Source: an uncultured Prevotellaceae bacterium
GTDB lineage: Bacteria > Bacteroidota > Bacteroidia > Bacteroidales > Bacteroidaceae
Direction of reading: 5' to 3'
NCBI GenBank assembly: GCA_947166305.1
Contig: CAMVDV010000018.1
Span: forward strand, 1 to 63,534
DNA: 63,534 bases
The position numbers and the translations under genes were made by a program. The first letter of the stretch is position 1. Every line of letters begins with the position of its first letter. A model generated the notes under the pieces. The model saw only the letters and a list, made by a program, of their open reading frames with translations. It did not search any database and was not told the DNA's origin. This document shows positions 14,782 to 22,785 of the stretch, in pieces.

Positions 14782-17283
14782 TTACTTTATCATGACCTTC
14801 TTGCCGCTATTCACATAGATGCCTTTCTGCGTGGGCTTGCCTGCGAGTTTGCGGCCATCGAGGGTATACCATCCTCCCTCATTGTCAACAGCGTTGTCTA
14901 TTGATTTGATTCCGACGGGGTCGTCCTCGGGGTTGAGGTGGTTTGTCGAGTGATTGAAGTTTGCCCATTCGCTGTTAATCCTTGCATAACCTGTGCTTGC
15001 ACCCGGAACCGTATACAGGAAAGCTTGGTTGGCCAGTATGCGTTTTTTCCAGAAACAGGCGCTTCCGCCTGTATCGGAGGAAAGCTCAGGCGGGTCTATG
15101 CCATAGCAATAGACGTTCTTCAAGTCGTATGTGGCGAAAGCTTGTTTTCCGACTTTCTTGACGCCAGAGCCGAGCGTCAGCTTCCTTATGTGGTCGTCGG
15201 GATGCTGGCCGAGGTCGCCGTCGCCCACATAATAGAGGAAGTAAGGTTGTACCTCTACATCAACACCAGTGATAACCACTTCCTTTATGCTAGCCAAGAG
15301 GTCTATCCACTTCAGGCGGTAAGCCACTTCGGGGTCGGTCGTCTTGCTCGTGCAGTCTTGCGGCATTGCTCCGATGTAGTCAATAGTCAGCACGCCGTCG
15401 GCAAAGCTCCATGTTCCTTGATTGCCAAGCTTGCCTTCCTTGGCCAATCCGACCGTCACCTTGCAGTAAGCCATCTTGCTGTTCGAGGTGTAGGCATAGA
15501 TGAAGGTGATGCCTTCCTTCACGGCAGTCACGAGACCATCGTCGCTGACCGTTGCCACATCGGGATGGCTACTCGTCCACGTCACTGTCTTGTTTGTGGC
15601 GTTCTCGGGCAGGACGGTGGGAATGAGCTGATACGTCTGCCCAACATCATTGAGTACCAGTTCCTGCGTATTGAGCGTGATGCCTGTAGCTGCTATGGAA
15701 ACAGAGACGGAGACGGAGCAAGTTGCTGTGAGACCGTTGACGGTAGTTGCTGTAATGGTTGTTGTGCCTTCACCTACAGCAGTTACGAGACCATCTTTGC
15801 TGACCGTTGCCACATCGGGATGGCTACTCGTCCACGTCACTGTTTTGTCCGTAGCATTGCTTGGCGTGATGTTTGCCGTAAGTTGAGTGGTCATGCCTGT
15901 CTTTGAGAATGACAGAGAAGAGCGGTCGAGGCTGATGCCTGTGGGTAGAATGCCTTCTATTGTAATCTCAGGACTCTCCACATAAAAGTAGGAGGAATTG
16001 TTACCGACCACCAAACTCGATACTTTACAAATAGTGCCATTGATTTTTACAGTCGTGCTTTCTGACAATACATAGTTTCTTTGCCCGTACCAGTAACCGC
16101 CGGTTTCGCAATGGAACTGCCATCCGTATTTCCATGTCCCTTCATGAAAATTACCTTCTTCAACTATCTCCCAGCTATTGGCGCCAGGTTTTTTCTTATA
16201 CCAGCGACCGGAAGGGAAAGTGATATTTATACTTCCATTCGTAATGTCCGGACTTGGAGAACCACCTGTTTTAGTTATTGAGGGTGTTGTTATGGGATTA
16301 CCTGCCGCGGCTATACTTGCATAGTTCGACCATGCCTCGATGCTCGTTACCACTATCCAGTCGTCTGGGATTGGGGCCTTGGGTATGATGTCTGGCCAGC
16401 GAACCCAAATATAAGAGTAGTCACTGCCGACAACCAAGCCATATACATGACATTCATACCCGTTTATCTTTACCACAGTGTTCTCTGTCAGTCTATGCGT
16501 CTTTCCGATATTGCCGTCAACTCTCAAAGGACAATAGAAAGCATACCCCCTGGTGAAATATGCATGTTCTCCAAAAACATTTCCAGACTCAAAGGTTCCA
16601 CTTGTTTTCTCCCGGTAAAGATAACTCTGCTCGCTCTCGATCCAGTCCCAACGTTCGTGCCAACTTCCCGAAGAAGTTTCAAAGTGTGCGGACAAGTCGC
16701 CGACAACTGTCGCTGAAGGCTTGTTGGTCACATCGCCGCCAATCACGGCAACTTGCGAATAGTCGGTGCTGATGGCTTCGATGAGATCTATCTCTGTTCG
16801 GCCGTCACTTCCTGTAATCGTCAATTCAGGACTATCCACATAAAAGTAGGAGATACCGTTACCGACTGTCAACTCCGATACTTTACAAATAGCGCCATTG
16901 ATTTTTACAGTCGTGCTTTCTGACAACACATAGTTTCTTTGCCCGTACCAGTAACCGCCGGTTTCGCAATAGAACTGCCATCGGTATTTCCATGTTCCTT
17001 CGTAAAAAACACCTTCTTCAACTACCTCCCAGCTATTGGTGCCAGGTTTTTTCTTATACCAGCGACCGTAAGGGAAAGTGATATTTATACTTCCATTCGT
17101 AATGTCCGGACTTGGAGAACCACCTGTTTTAGTTATTGAGGGTGTTGTTATGGGATTACCTGCCGCGGCTATACTTGCATAGTTTGACCTTGTCTCGATG
17201 CTCGTTACCACGATTTGTTCTATTGCCTTTGCATTTATCGCTAACGACAAGAACGCAACAATAAGAGTAATGATTTTTTTCAT
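14782..17283 (-). CDS. Secreted Big2-domain surface protein with duplicated modules
   Basis: An 833-residue secreted protein with a signal peptide (residues 1-20, MKKIITLIVAFLSLAINAKA). Residues ~25-160 and ~315-450 are near-identical modules (RSNYASIAAAGNPITTPS, GYWYGQRNYVLSESTTVKING) around a related but diverged module (~180-310). Two Big2 immunoglobulin-like domains follow (GISLDRSSLSFS; TWTSSHPDVATVS occurs in both). The rest is a leucine-poor BspA-like end and a C-terminal GWYTLDGRKLAG...GIYVNSGKK tail as in other Prevotella secreted proteins. Role unknown; probably surface adhesion or glycan contact. Confidence 0.8.
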   Translation of the reverse strand: MKKIITLIVAFLSLAINAKAIEQIVVTSIETRSNYASIAAAGNPITTPSITKTGGSPSPDITNGSINITFPYGRWYKKKPGTNSWEVVEEGVFYEGTWKYRWQFYCETGGYWYGQRNYVLSESTTVKINGAICKVSELTVGNGISYFYVDSPELTITGSDGRTEIDLIEAISTDYSQVAVIGGDVTNKPSATVVGDLSAHFETSSGSWHERWDWIESEQSYLYREKTSGTFESGNVFGEHAYFTRGYAFYCPLRVDGNIGKTHRLTENTVVKINGYECHVYGLVVGSDYSYIWVRWPDIIPKAPIPDDWIVVTSIEAWSNYASIAAAGNPITTPSITKTGGSPSPDITNGSINITFPSGRWYKKKPGANSWEIVEEGNFHEGTWKYGWQFHCETGGYWYGQRNYVLSESTTVKINGTICKVSSLVVGNNSSYFYVESPEITIEGILPTGISLDRSSLSFSKTGMTTQLTANITPSNATDKTVTWTSSHPDVATVSKDGLVTAVGEGTTTITATTVNGLTATCSVSVSVSIAATGITLNTQELVLNDVGQTYQLIPTVLPENATNKTVTWTSSHPDVATVSDDGLVTAVKEGITFIYAYTSNSKMAYCKVTVGLAKEGKLGNQGTWSFADGVLTIDYIGAMPQDCTSKTTDPEVAYRLKWIDLLASIKEVVITGVDVEVQPYFLYYVGDGDLGQHPDDHIRKLTLGSGVKKVGKQAFATYDLKNVYCYGIDPPELSSDTGGSACFWKKRILANQAFLYTVPGASTGYARINSEWANFNHSTNHLNPEDDPVGIKSIDNAVDNEGGWYTLDGRKLAGKPTQKGIYVNSGKKVMIK
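15950..17210. repeat. Direct repeat inside the Big2 gene
   Basis: About 360 bp at ~15950-16335 recur almost unchanged at ~16815-17200 (for example GTGCTTTCTGACAA.ACATAG and TTGCCCGTACCAGTAACCGC in both). The near identity at DNA level points to recent duplication or gene conversion and makes the locus prone to recombination. Confidence 0.85.
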
Positions 17284-17329
17284 AATGTTGTCTGTTATTG
17301 GTTTGTTCGATTATACATACACGCAAGGC

Positions 17330-17430
17330 TCGCCTGCGTTCCGGATGAGAAACTCGGGCGAGCCTTCTTGTTTTGGCTAGCTTGATAGCCAACTTGCTGA
17401 TACGCAATTATATAATGGGGGGGGGGGTAG
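17330..17430 (-). promoter_or_regulatory. Structured leader of the Big2 gene with G11 tract
   Basis: Upstream of the Big2 start the leader holds a strong hairpin (AAGGCTCGCC against GGCGAGCCTT, 17335-17371), a second small hairpin (TTGGCT/AGCCAA, about 17374-17394) and a run of eleven G (17417-17427, C11 in the transcript). Together with the putative promoter at 17559 this gives a leader of about 265 nt. Attenuation or slippage-based phase variation is possible. Confidence 0.5.
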
Positions 17431-17558
17431 CGTTACGCCTCTGCCTGCACGATGATTCGTGCCGCACAATTTGCTACGACAGAGGATGCCAGGTTTTATG
17501 AAGTCAGGGTAGGACATAGCCATAACCATCTTTCTTGCGATTTCGCATGTTTCTGCTG

Positions 17559-17566
17559 CAAATGTA
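17559..17566 (-). promoter_or_regulatory. Putative promoter (TACATTTG) for the Big2 gene
   Basis: It reads TACATTTG on the minus strand and fits TAnnTTTG. It is the nearest candidate upstream of 17283, about 275 bases away. Confidence 0.4.
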
Positions 17567-17718
17567 CGAATAAGCGAGCACATTACAAAATAATATGGAC
17601 ATTTTTTTATCCCAAATCGGTTATTAGAATTTTAGTCAGCGTGCATTTCTTTTTAGAGCAGGTTTTCGTCTTATGTAAGGGAGCAATGCCCGCCAGAACG
17701 AGATGACCCATCTCCCAA

Positions 17719-18074
17719 GTAGGGACGCGCCGTGGCGCGTCCGTGTTTGCAGCGAAGTAATGGCGGATGAAAAGGCGGCGCGTCCGTGTTTGCAGCGAAG
17801 TTACGGCAGATGAGAATGTGCCGCGGAAGGCGGACGCGCCACGGCGCGTCCCTACAGGCAAACTGTGTCATGCCGCATTTCGTCTGAGGTGGCTTACTTT
17901 TGAATGACGGAACTTCCATACGCATATATACCGCCTCGTAGGGACGCGCCGTGGCGCGTTCGTGTTTGCTGCGAAGTTACGACAGATGAGAAAGTTGCGC
18001 GTCCGTGTTTGCAGCGAAGTTACGGCGGAGGGGAATGTGCCGCGGAAGGCGGACGCGCCACGGCGCGTCCCTAC
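17719..18074. repeat. Two ~140-bp composite units bounded by inverted REP palindromes
   Basis: Unit 1 (17719-17855) and unit 2 (17938-18074) each start with GTAGGGACGCGCCGTGGCGC and end with the inverted copy GCGCCACGGCGCGTCCCTAC. Inside, a ~29-bp motif CGTGTTTGC.GCGAAGTTACGGC is repeated twice, followed by GTGCCGCGGAAGGC. No gene is seen from 17330 to 18118. Confidence 0.85.
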
Positions 18075-18117
18075 AGGCGAAAGGTGGCACGCTGCATTTT
18101 ATCTTGATAATGAATTA

Positions 18118-18495
18118 TTGCTGTCCGCTAAAAGTTTTATGAGCGCAAAAAAATCGTCCGCAATGCCGATAACCCGGTGTTGCGGACTTTTTTTCAAAAA
18201 GTAAGCCCCCTCCATACATCATATCCCTTCTTTTTTAGTGGACAGCCGTTCCTGAGAACGAAATAAAGCCATATATTTGAGCTTTTTTACTCCATTACCA
18301 GCCGTTAAAGGCTTCCAAATACAAATATAGGGATATCCATCTTCGTTTTATAAGTTCGTTTTAGCGGACAGCCGACGAAATTTATAGAATAATAAGTGAT
18401 AAGGGGCTTACTATTGAAAAAAGGAAACTCACAATCGCATATAATCAACGATTGAAAGATATTTCTTTGGTAATAAAAAGTTTTAGCGGACACCT
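18118..18495. mobile_element. Decayed insertion-sequence remnant
   Basis: GCTGTCCGCTAAAAGTTTTA at 18119 appears inverted at 18354-18373 (TTCGTTTTAGCGGACAGCC) and 18477-18493 (AAGTTTTAGCGGACACC). The enclosed DNA is much more A/T-rich than its surroundings and has no open transposase frame. The inverted ends and base composition suggest terminal repeats of a lost insertion sequence. Confidence 0.5.
18156..18194. terminator. Terminator-like hairpin in the insertion remnant
   Basis: GTCCGCAA and TTGCGGAC form an 8-bp stem followed by TTTTTTT and preceded by an A run. No gene reads into it now. Confidence 0.6.
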
Positions 18496-18545
18496 ATAAT
18501 ATTAAAAGCTGTCGGACCAGCAAATCCGACAGGACGGGTCTCCTT

Positions 18546-18795
18546 TCACCACGAATTTCACGGTAACTATTCAGCGAATTACCCTATCGGGCAGAAATCC
18601 AACAAATCGATTCAAATCTGTCAAATCTTTATAATTATTACTATAGGAATTTGTTTGATTTGCAAAGATTTGAAAGATTTCTCGCCGCAGGCGACTCAAA
18701 AAAGAGATTCGCTGAACAGTTACATTTCACGAATTAAAGCCAAGCTGATGGTTGTTGGATGGTAAATTCGTGCAATTCGTGTAATTCGTGGTGAT
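18546..18795. repeat. Older inverted repeat (ATTCGTGG type) that hosts the MITE
   Basis: TCACCACGAATTTCACG at the left and AATTCGTGTAATTCGTGGTGA at the right are inverted copies with further ATTCGTG units between. Removing the MITE and one target copy restores an uninterrupted element of about 80 bp. Confidence 0.6.
18563..18723. mobile_element. 161-bp MITE with GTAA terminal inverted repeats and 8-bp target duplication
   Basis: The left end GTAACTATTCAGCGAAT (18563-18579) and right end ATTCGCTGAACAGTTAC (18707-18723) are inverted repeats matching at 16 of 17 bases. Both sides carry the same 8-bp sequence ATTTCACG (18555-18562 and 18724-18731). Ends starting GTAA plus 8-bp target duplications are features of the IS66 family, so the element was probably moved by an IS66-type transposase supplied in trans. 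It has no coding capacity. Confidence 0.85.
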
Positions 18796-18807
18796 TTTTA
18801 TTAAAGC

Positions 18808-18831
18808 GGACGCGCCACGGCGCGTCCCTAC
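18808..18831. repeat. REP-like palindrome
   Basis: One copy of the GGACGCGCCACGGCGCGTCC element ending CCTAC, isolated in A/T-rich DNA. Confidence 0.8.
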
Positions 18832-18902
18832 AAGGCGGGTTGGGCTTTCATCTGATGAACTGCATCCTTTTAGCAGACAGCAATAATAATGAATGATTAG
18901 TT

Positions 18903-19076
18903 TCCGAAATCCACTCATACATTTTCCGAAATCGACGTGTTTAGTTCTTGAAATCTTCGTGTGGATTTTCACTGGTCCTTGCGTCGCCATGAAATGACTC
19001 GTTAGTAGATGGCTTTTTACTAATGGGTAAATCTTGTTTTACTAGTGTATGAATGCTGATTTATTAGTGTGTAGTT
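18903..19076. repeat. Two adjoining 22-bp tandem arrays
   Basis: 18903-18968 holds three 22-bp units of the type TCCGAAATCCACTCATACAT. 18989-19076 holds four 22-bp units around TTTACTA(A/G)TG.GTAAAT. Units within each array match at roughly half to two thirds of positions. The second type recurs at 48999-49086 and the first resembles the ATCCACACGAGGATT arrays at 43365 and 48911. They lie downstream of the exbD operon. Confidence 0.75.
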
Positions 19077-19146
19077 CGGCATCTGCCTTTGTGCCGTCGG
19101 TGACAATGGTGTGCCAGGTGTGCTGTCCGTTCGTTCCTCGGAATAC

Positions 19147-19183
19147 AAAAAGCGGCTTCCTCTGATGTGAGGAAACCGCTTTT
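19147..19183 (-). terminator. Terminator of the exb operon
   Basis: AAAAGCGGCTTCCTC and GAGGAAACCGCTTTT form a stem with a short loop. On the minus strand a T run follows. It lies about 25 bases past the stop of the last ExbD gene. Confidence 0.85.
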
Positions 19184-19208
19184 CTTTATTGTCCGAAAAG
19201 GTTCGGTG

Positions 19209-19664
19209 TCAGTTTCTGCGAGTTGCTGAGTAGTTGATACGCAGTGCCCACGATTTACGCAGGACTTCCTTGATGTCGGTGATGTAGCCCATCTGTGTCT
19301 GCTGGTCAGCCTTGATGCTGATGACCTGCTCTGCCTGGTTTGTCATGCCCTGACGTTCTGCTGCCACGAAGTCCATCACTTCGCGTGCTTCGGCGAAGCG
19401 GTCGTTGAGCTGAATGCGGGTGCTGCTACCCATCTGGGCGCGCAGGTTGTCGGTGGGAGGTCCGACGTAGATGAACGATACAACCGATTTCTTCTCCAGC
19501 TTCTCGAGCTCGGTGCCGGCAGGGATGGTGAACTTCACCTTCAGCGTCACCTCGCGCATCGTCGTAACCATCATGAAGAAGAACAGGATGGTGAAGATAA
19601 GGTCGGGCAGAGATGATGTGTTCATCTCCGGCATTTCGCGACTCTGTTTTCTCTTAAATGCCAT
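19209..19664 (-). CDS. exbD: ExbD/TolR-family biopolymer transporter (second copy)
   Basis: A 151-residue inner-membrane protein with one transmembrane helix (about 17-38, SSLPDLIFTILFFFMMVTT) containing the conserved proton-path aspartate, then a periplasmic domain. With ExbB it converts proton motive force into movement of TonB. It is two bases downstream of the other ExbD gene and last in the operon, followed by a clear terminator. Bacteroidales often carry two ExbD paralogues in tandem, as here. Confidence 0.9.
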   Translation of the reverse strand: MAFKRKQSREMPEMNTSSLPDLIFTILFFFMMVTTMREVTLKVKFTIPAGTELEKLEKKSVVSFIYVGPPTDNLRAQMGSSTRIQLNDRFAEAREVMDFVAAERQGMTNQAEQVISIKADQQTQMGYITDIKEVLRKSWALRINYSATRRN

Positions 19665-19666
19665 GG

Positions 19667-20266
19667 TTAGTTCCCTCCATACTTTTTAGGTTCGGCCTCG
19701 GAGATGTTCTGAGGATAGTATTGCCTGATGGCTGCCTTCTCCTCGTCCTTGAGGTACTGATACTCGCGTCCGAACTTTTGCTTCGAGAGCTCGTTTCTTA
19801 ATTCGTTGTATGCTGCCACCAGCTCGTTCTGCACTTGGAAGTACATGTTGTAGGGCGTGCCGCGGTCGGTCTGTACGCTGATGACGTGTTTGTCTGTCAC
19901 GAAGCACTGGCCGAGCAGGTCGATGTTCTTGACATGCTTCTCAGGCCATTTGCTCAGGTTCTGTTCGTTCTTGACAAATTCTTTGACGCGATTGCGGAGT
20001 TCCTTGATGTCGCCCCAGTCGCTTGTCATCTCGTCTTGCACCCACAATTGGCCTGCGGCATTGATGCGGACGTAGAGGATGTTGCGGGCCTTGATGTCCA
20101 TGGTGGCGTCTTCCTGGTCTGGTTCTGGTGGCTTGGGCAGGCGGCGAGCCAAGCCCATGTCGGTGTCCATTGATGTCGTGACCAAGAAGAAGATGAGCAA
20201 CATGAAAGAGATATCGGCTGTTGAACTGGTGTTCAAGCCCGGCATCTTCTTTTTCTTCTTTGCCAT
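19667..20266 (-). CDS. exbD: ExbD/TolR-family biopolymer transporter (first copy)
   Basis: A 199-residue ExbD paralogue with the helix SSTADISFMLLIFFLVTTSM (about 17-36), which has the conserved aspartate. The periplasmic part is longer than in the second copy and ends with a lysine/proline-rich stretch (YPQNISEAEPKKYGGN). It sits between the small membrane protein and the second ExbD, all co-oriented with 2-25 bp gaps. Confidence 0.9.
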   Translation of the reverse strand: MAKKKKKMPGLNTSSTADISFMLLIFFLVTTSMDTDMGLARRLPKPPEPDQEDATMDIKARNILYVRINAAGQLWVQDEMTSDWGDIKELRNRVKEFVKNEQNLSKWPEKHVKNIDLLGQCFVTDKHVISVQTDRGTPYNMYFQVQNELVAAYNELRNELSKQKFGREYQYLKDEEKAAIRQYYPQNISEAEPKKYGGN

Positions 20267-20291
20267 ATCTTTCTTTGTTTTTTAGGTCGGT

Positions 20292-20777
20292 TTACTTACT
20301 TGCGCTCTTTGTCACAATGCCTGTCATGCTTACGGCAACAGCAATGGCGGCTGCAACGAGGAGTACGCCCATGCTGACCATGAATACGTTGACTACAGTC
20401 ACCCAGCCTGCGCTGGTCACGGTGCCGTCGCTCGCGGTAAACTCTGTGGAGCCGAGACCTGTAACCCATCCCAGAACGAGGGAAATGACGGTCAGGCAGA
20501 CTGTGAACATGGTGATTTTGCCGCTGGGAACACCTGTCGTTGCGGCAGGATCGCTGCCCTTCGTGTTCTGTATGCCGCGGACCACAGACCAGACTGTAAG
20601 TACAGCCGTCACTGCGGTGAGCACATACATGAGCCACATGATGACGTCGGTGAGCATAGGCTCGTTGTAGTCGCCCACAGGATTGTTATAGCCAATGAGC
20701 AGGAAGGCTGCAAAGCATACAACAATCAGCACGACGCAACACATCAGCACGCGACTTGATATCTTTTCAATCTTCAT
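20292..20777 (-). CDS. Small membrane protein of the Bacteroidales ExbB-ExbD operon
   Basis: A 161-residue protein with four predicted membrane segments (about 10-30, 44-64, 88-108, 124-150). No catalytic motif is visible. Genes of this kind lie between ExbB and ExbD in many Prevotella-like genomes, so a structural or accessory role in the TonB motor is likely; the function is unknown. Confidence 0.75.
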   Translation of the reverse strand: MKIEKISSRVLMCCVVLIVVCFAAFLLIGYNNPVGDYNEPMLTDVIMWLMYVLTAVTAVLTVWSVVRGIQNTKGSDPAATTGVPSGKITMFTVCLTVISLVLGWVTGLGSTEFTASDGTVTSAGWVTVVNVFMVSMGVLLVAAAIAVAVSMTGIVTKSASK

Positions 20778-20876
20778 AGTTCTACTTTAGTTTAAAGTTA
20801 AGAATTAAGAGTTAGGAGTTAAGAGTTAGGAAGATGCTTTTGCCCCTAATCTCTAAACCCTAATCTCTAATCCAAA
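20778..20876. repeat. 7-bp tandem tract between membrane protein and ExbB genes
   Basis: Units of GTTAAGA/GTTAGGA are repeated about five times, followed by CCCTAATCTCTAA repeats. No coding potential or hairpin is seen. Confidence 0.75.
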
Positions 20877-21719
20877 TTACTTCTTGCACTTGTCGCTCTT
20901 GACGCACATGACGAGCAGTTCCTGTGCTGCTTCCTCCATGTTACTGGTCAGAGACTCAACCTTGGAGAGGATGTAGTTGTAGAAGAGCTGCAGCACGAGG
21001 GCTACGATGATACCGAAGATGGTGGTGATAAGTGCGACCTTCATACCGCCTGCAACGACTGTCGGGCTGATGTCGCCTGCGCGCTGGATGTCGTCGAAGG
21101 CCATCACCATACCAATCACAGTGCCGAGGAAGCCGAGAGACGGTGCCATGGCGATGAAGAGGGTAATCCAAGAGCAGTTCTCCTCGAGGTATGTGCCCTG
21201 AACTTCTGCTTCCATGTTGATGGTACGCTCGATGGTTGCAATGTCATTGCGGTCGTTGCTGTCGAGGCATTCCATTGCCTTGCGGCTTACTTGTGCCACG
21301 GGACCGCGTGTGCCCTTGCACTTCTCGATGGCATTGGCAATTTTGCCAGCGGCAACGAGGTCGGCGAGTTCCTTCATGAACTTGCGGGTGTTGATCTGAG
21401 CGAGAGTGAGGTAAACGACGCGCTCGATGCAGAATGCGAGACCAAGGACGAGGGCGATGGCAACGAGTGACATGAAGCCTGCGTCACCTTCGATGTACTT
21501 TGTCTTGAGAGTCTTGAAGATGCCTTCGTTTTCTTCTTCTACGATGGGAGCAGCTTCAGTGGTTGTTTCTTCTGCAGCAGCAGTGTCCACGGCAGCAGAG
21601 TCAAGGGCTGCAGAGTCAACCTGCTCGGTGGCAGCCACGTCTTCCTGTGCCATTACAGATGATGTTGCTCCGAACGAGCAAGCAGCAACCATTGCAACAA
21701 TTGCAAATAACTTTTTCAT
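20877..21719 (-). CDS. exbB: MotA/TolQ/ExbB proton-channel protein
   Basis: A 280-residue protein. It has an N-terminal signal-like segment (residues 1-24) followed by an acidic/alanine-rich region (about 25-65, a Bacteroidales feature), then three transmembrane helices (about 78-98, 180-203, 222-245). The signature GFLGTVIGMVMAFDDIQRAGD and the following PTVVAGGMKVALITTIFGIIVAL are typical of the family. It forms the channel of the TonB energising complex with the two ExbD proteins. It is first in the operon. Confidence 0.92.
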   Translation of the reverse strand: MKKLFAIVAMVAACSFGATSSVMAQEDVAATEQVDSAALDSAAVDTAAAEETTTEAAPIVEEENEGIFKTLKTKYIEGDAGFMSLVAIALVLGLAFCIERVVYLTLAQINTRKFMKELADLVAAGKIANAIEKCKGTRGPVAQVSRKAMECLDSNDRNDIATIERTINMEAEVQGTYLEENCSWITLFIAMAPSLGFLGTVIGMVMAFDDIQRAGDISPTVVAGGMKVALITTIFGIIVALVLQLFYNYILSKVESLTSNMEEAAQELLVMCVKSDKCKK

Positions 21720-21765
21720 TGTGTTGTTTGTTTAAGTGTTTATGATTTTATTGTTTCTTTTGATG

Positions 21766-21853
21766 CGGAGAGAGCGAGATTCGAACTCGCGAACCGCTTT
21801 TGACGGTCACACGCTTTCCAGGCGTGCCTCTTCAGCCACTCGAGCATCTCTCC
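21766..21853 (-). tRNA. tRNA-Ser (anticodon GGA)
   Basis: An 88-nt type II tRNA with acceptor stem GGAGAGA/TCTCTCC, anticodon stem CACGC/GCGTG with loop CTGGAAA (anticodon GGA), a long variable arm, and T loop TTCGAAT. The discriminator is G and CCA is not encoded. It lies between tatD and exbB, both on the same strand. Confidence 0.95.
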
Positions 21854-21914
21854 TTATTTATATATTTATGGGCGCTTCGCTTCGTGTTGGGCGTCGTTTT
21901 GCGCTTTTCGGTCA

Positions 21915-21922
21915 CAAAGATA
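21915..21922 (-). promoter_or_regulatory. Putative promoter (TATCTTTG) of tRNA-Ser
   Basis: The minus strand reads TATCTTTG about 60 bases upstream of the tRNA 5' end and just past the tatD stop codon. It fits TAnnTTTG. Confidence 0.5.
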
Positions 21923-21933
21923 TTTAATTTTTC

Positions 21934-22785
21934 TTATTCTGCCATAGCTTTCTTGCAAAAAGTTTCGTTTAGAATGCATTTTTTGTTGTTTTGAAGGCTT
22001 TGTGGCGTGTTAAGGCGTGGGAAAATGCGCCGAACGTTGTCGTTTGTGACGCTCTCGACGGTCTCTTCGCTTACATTATATATATATGCTACTTTCCGGA
22101 GGACTTCTGTGATGAATGCCGACTCGTTTCGTTGTCCGCGATGGGGCACTGGTGCGAGGTATGGAGCGTCGGTTTCGAGCACGATGCGGGAGAGCGGTAC
22201 GGTGGCGAGGGCTTCGGGCAGGGTGCTCTTTTTGTATGTGACGACGCCGCCTATGCCGAGTGCGAAGCCCGGGAACTGCAGCAGCTCCTGTGCTTCGTCG
22301 GCTGTTCCTCCGAAGCAGTGGAACACGCCGGTGAGCTTTTCGCCGTGGTATTCTTGGATGGCAGCCACGAGTTGCCGGTGGGCGGAGCGTGAGTGTATCA
22401 TGAGAGGGAGTTGATATCGGATGCTCCACTCGATTTGTTTGCGGAAAGCTTCCTCCTGTTCCTTGGCGTTGCTTGTGTCCCAATAGTAGTCGAGGCCTAC
22501 TTCTCCGACGGCGACGAAGGGGTGGTGGGGTGCCTGGAGGCGTGCTTCCATGTCGGAGAGCTGGGTGCGGAAGTTGTCGGGGACGACGTCGGTGGGGTGA
22601 AGGCCGAGCATGGGGTGGCAGTAGCCCGGGTACTTCTGGCAGAGGCGGAGCATGGGTTCGATGCTGCCGGCGTTGATGTTGGGCAGAAGGATTTGCTCCA
22701 CGCCGGCTTGCTGAGCGCGTCGGACGACGTCGTCGCGGTCGCTGTCGAATTCAGGCTCGTAGATGTGGCTGTGCGTGTCGGTCAT
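21934..22785 (-). CDS. tatD: TatD-family metal-dependent deoxyribonuclease
   Basis: A 283-residue TIM-barrel hydrolase. The metal ligands appear as DTHSH at the N-terminus, GEVGLDYYW, MIHSRSA, FHCFGG and LETDAPYLAP. The family has 3'-5' exonuclease activity and roles in DNA repair. The start chosen is ATG at 22785, whose ATGA overlaps the stop of the polyprenyl synthetase gene; a longer reading frame upstream (to 22992) is only overlap with that gene. The last ~15 residues continue past the usual family end. Confidence 0.9.
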   Translation of the reverse strand: MTDTHSHIYEPEFDSDRDDVVRRAQQAGVEQILLPNINAGSIEPMLRLCQKYPGYCHPMLGLHPTDVVPDNFRTQLSDMEARLQAPHHPFVAVGEVGLDYYWDTSNAKEQEEAFRKQIEWSIRYQLPLMIHSRSAHRQLVAAIQEYHGEKLTGVFHCFGGTADEAQELLQFPGFALGIGGVVTYKKSTLPEALATVPLSRIVLETDAPYLAPVPHRGQRNESAFITEVLRKVAYIYNVSEETVESVTNDNVRRIFPRLNTPQSLQNNKKCILNETFCKKAMAE

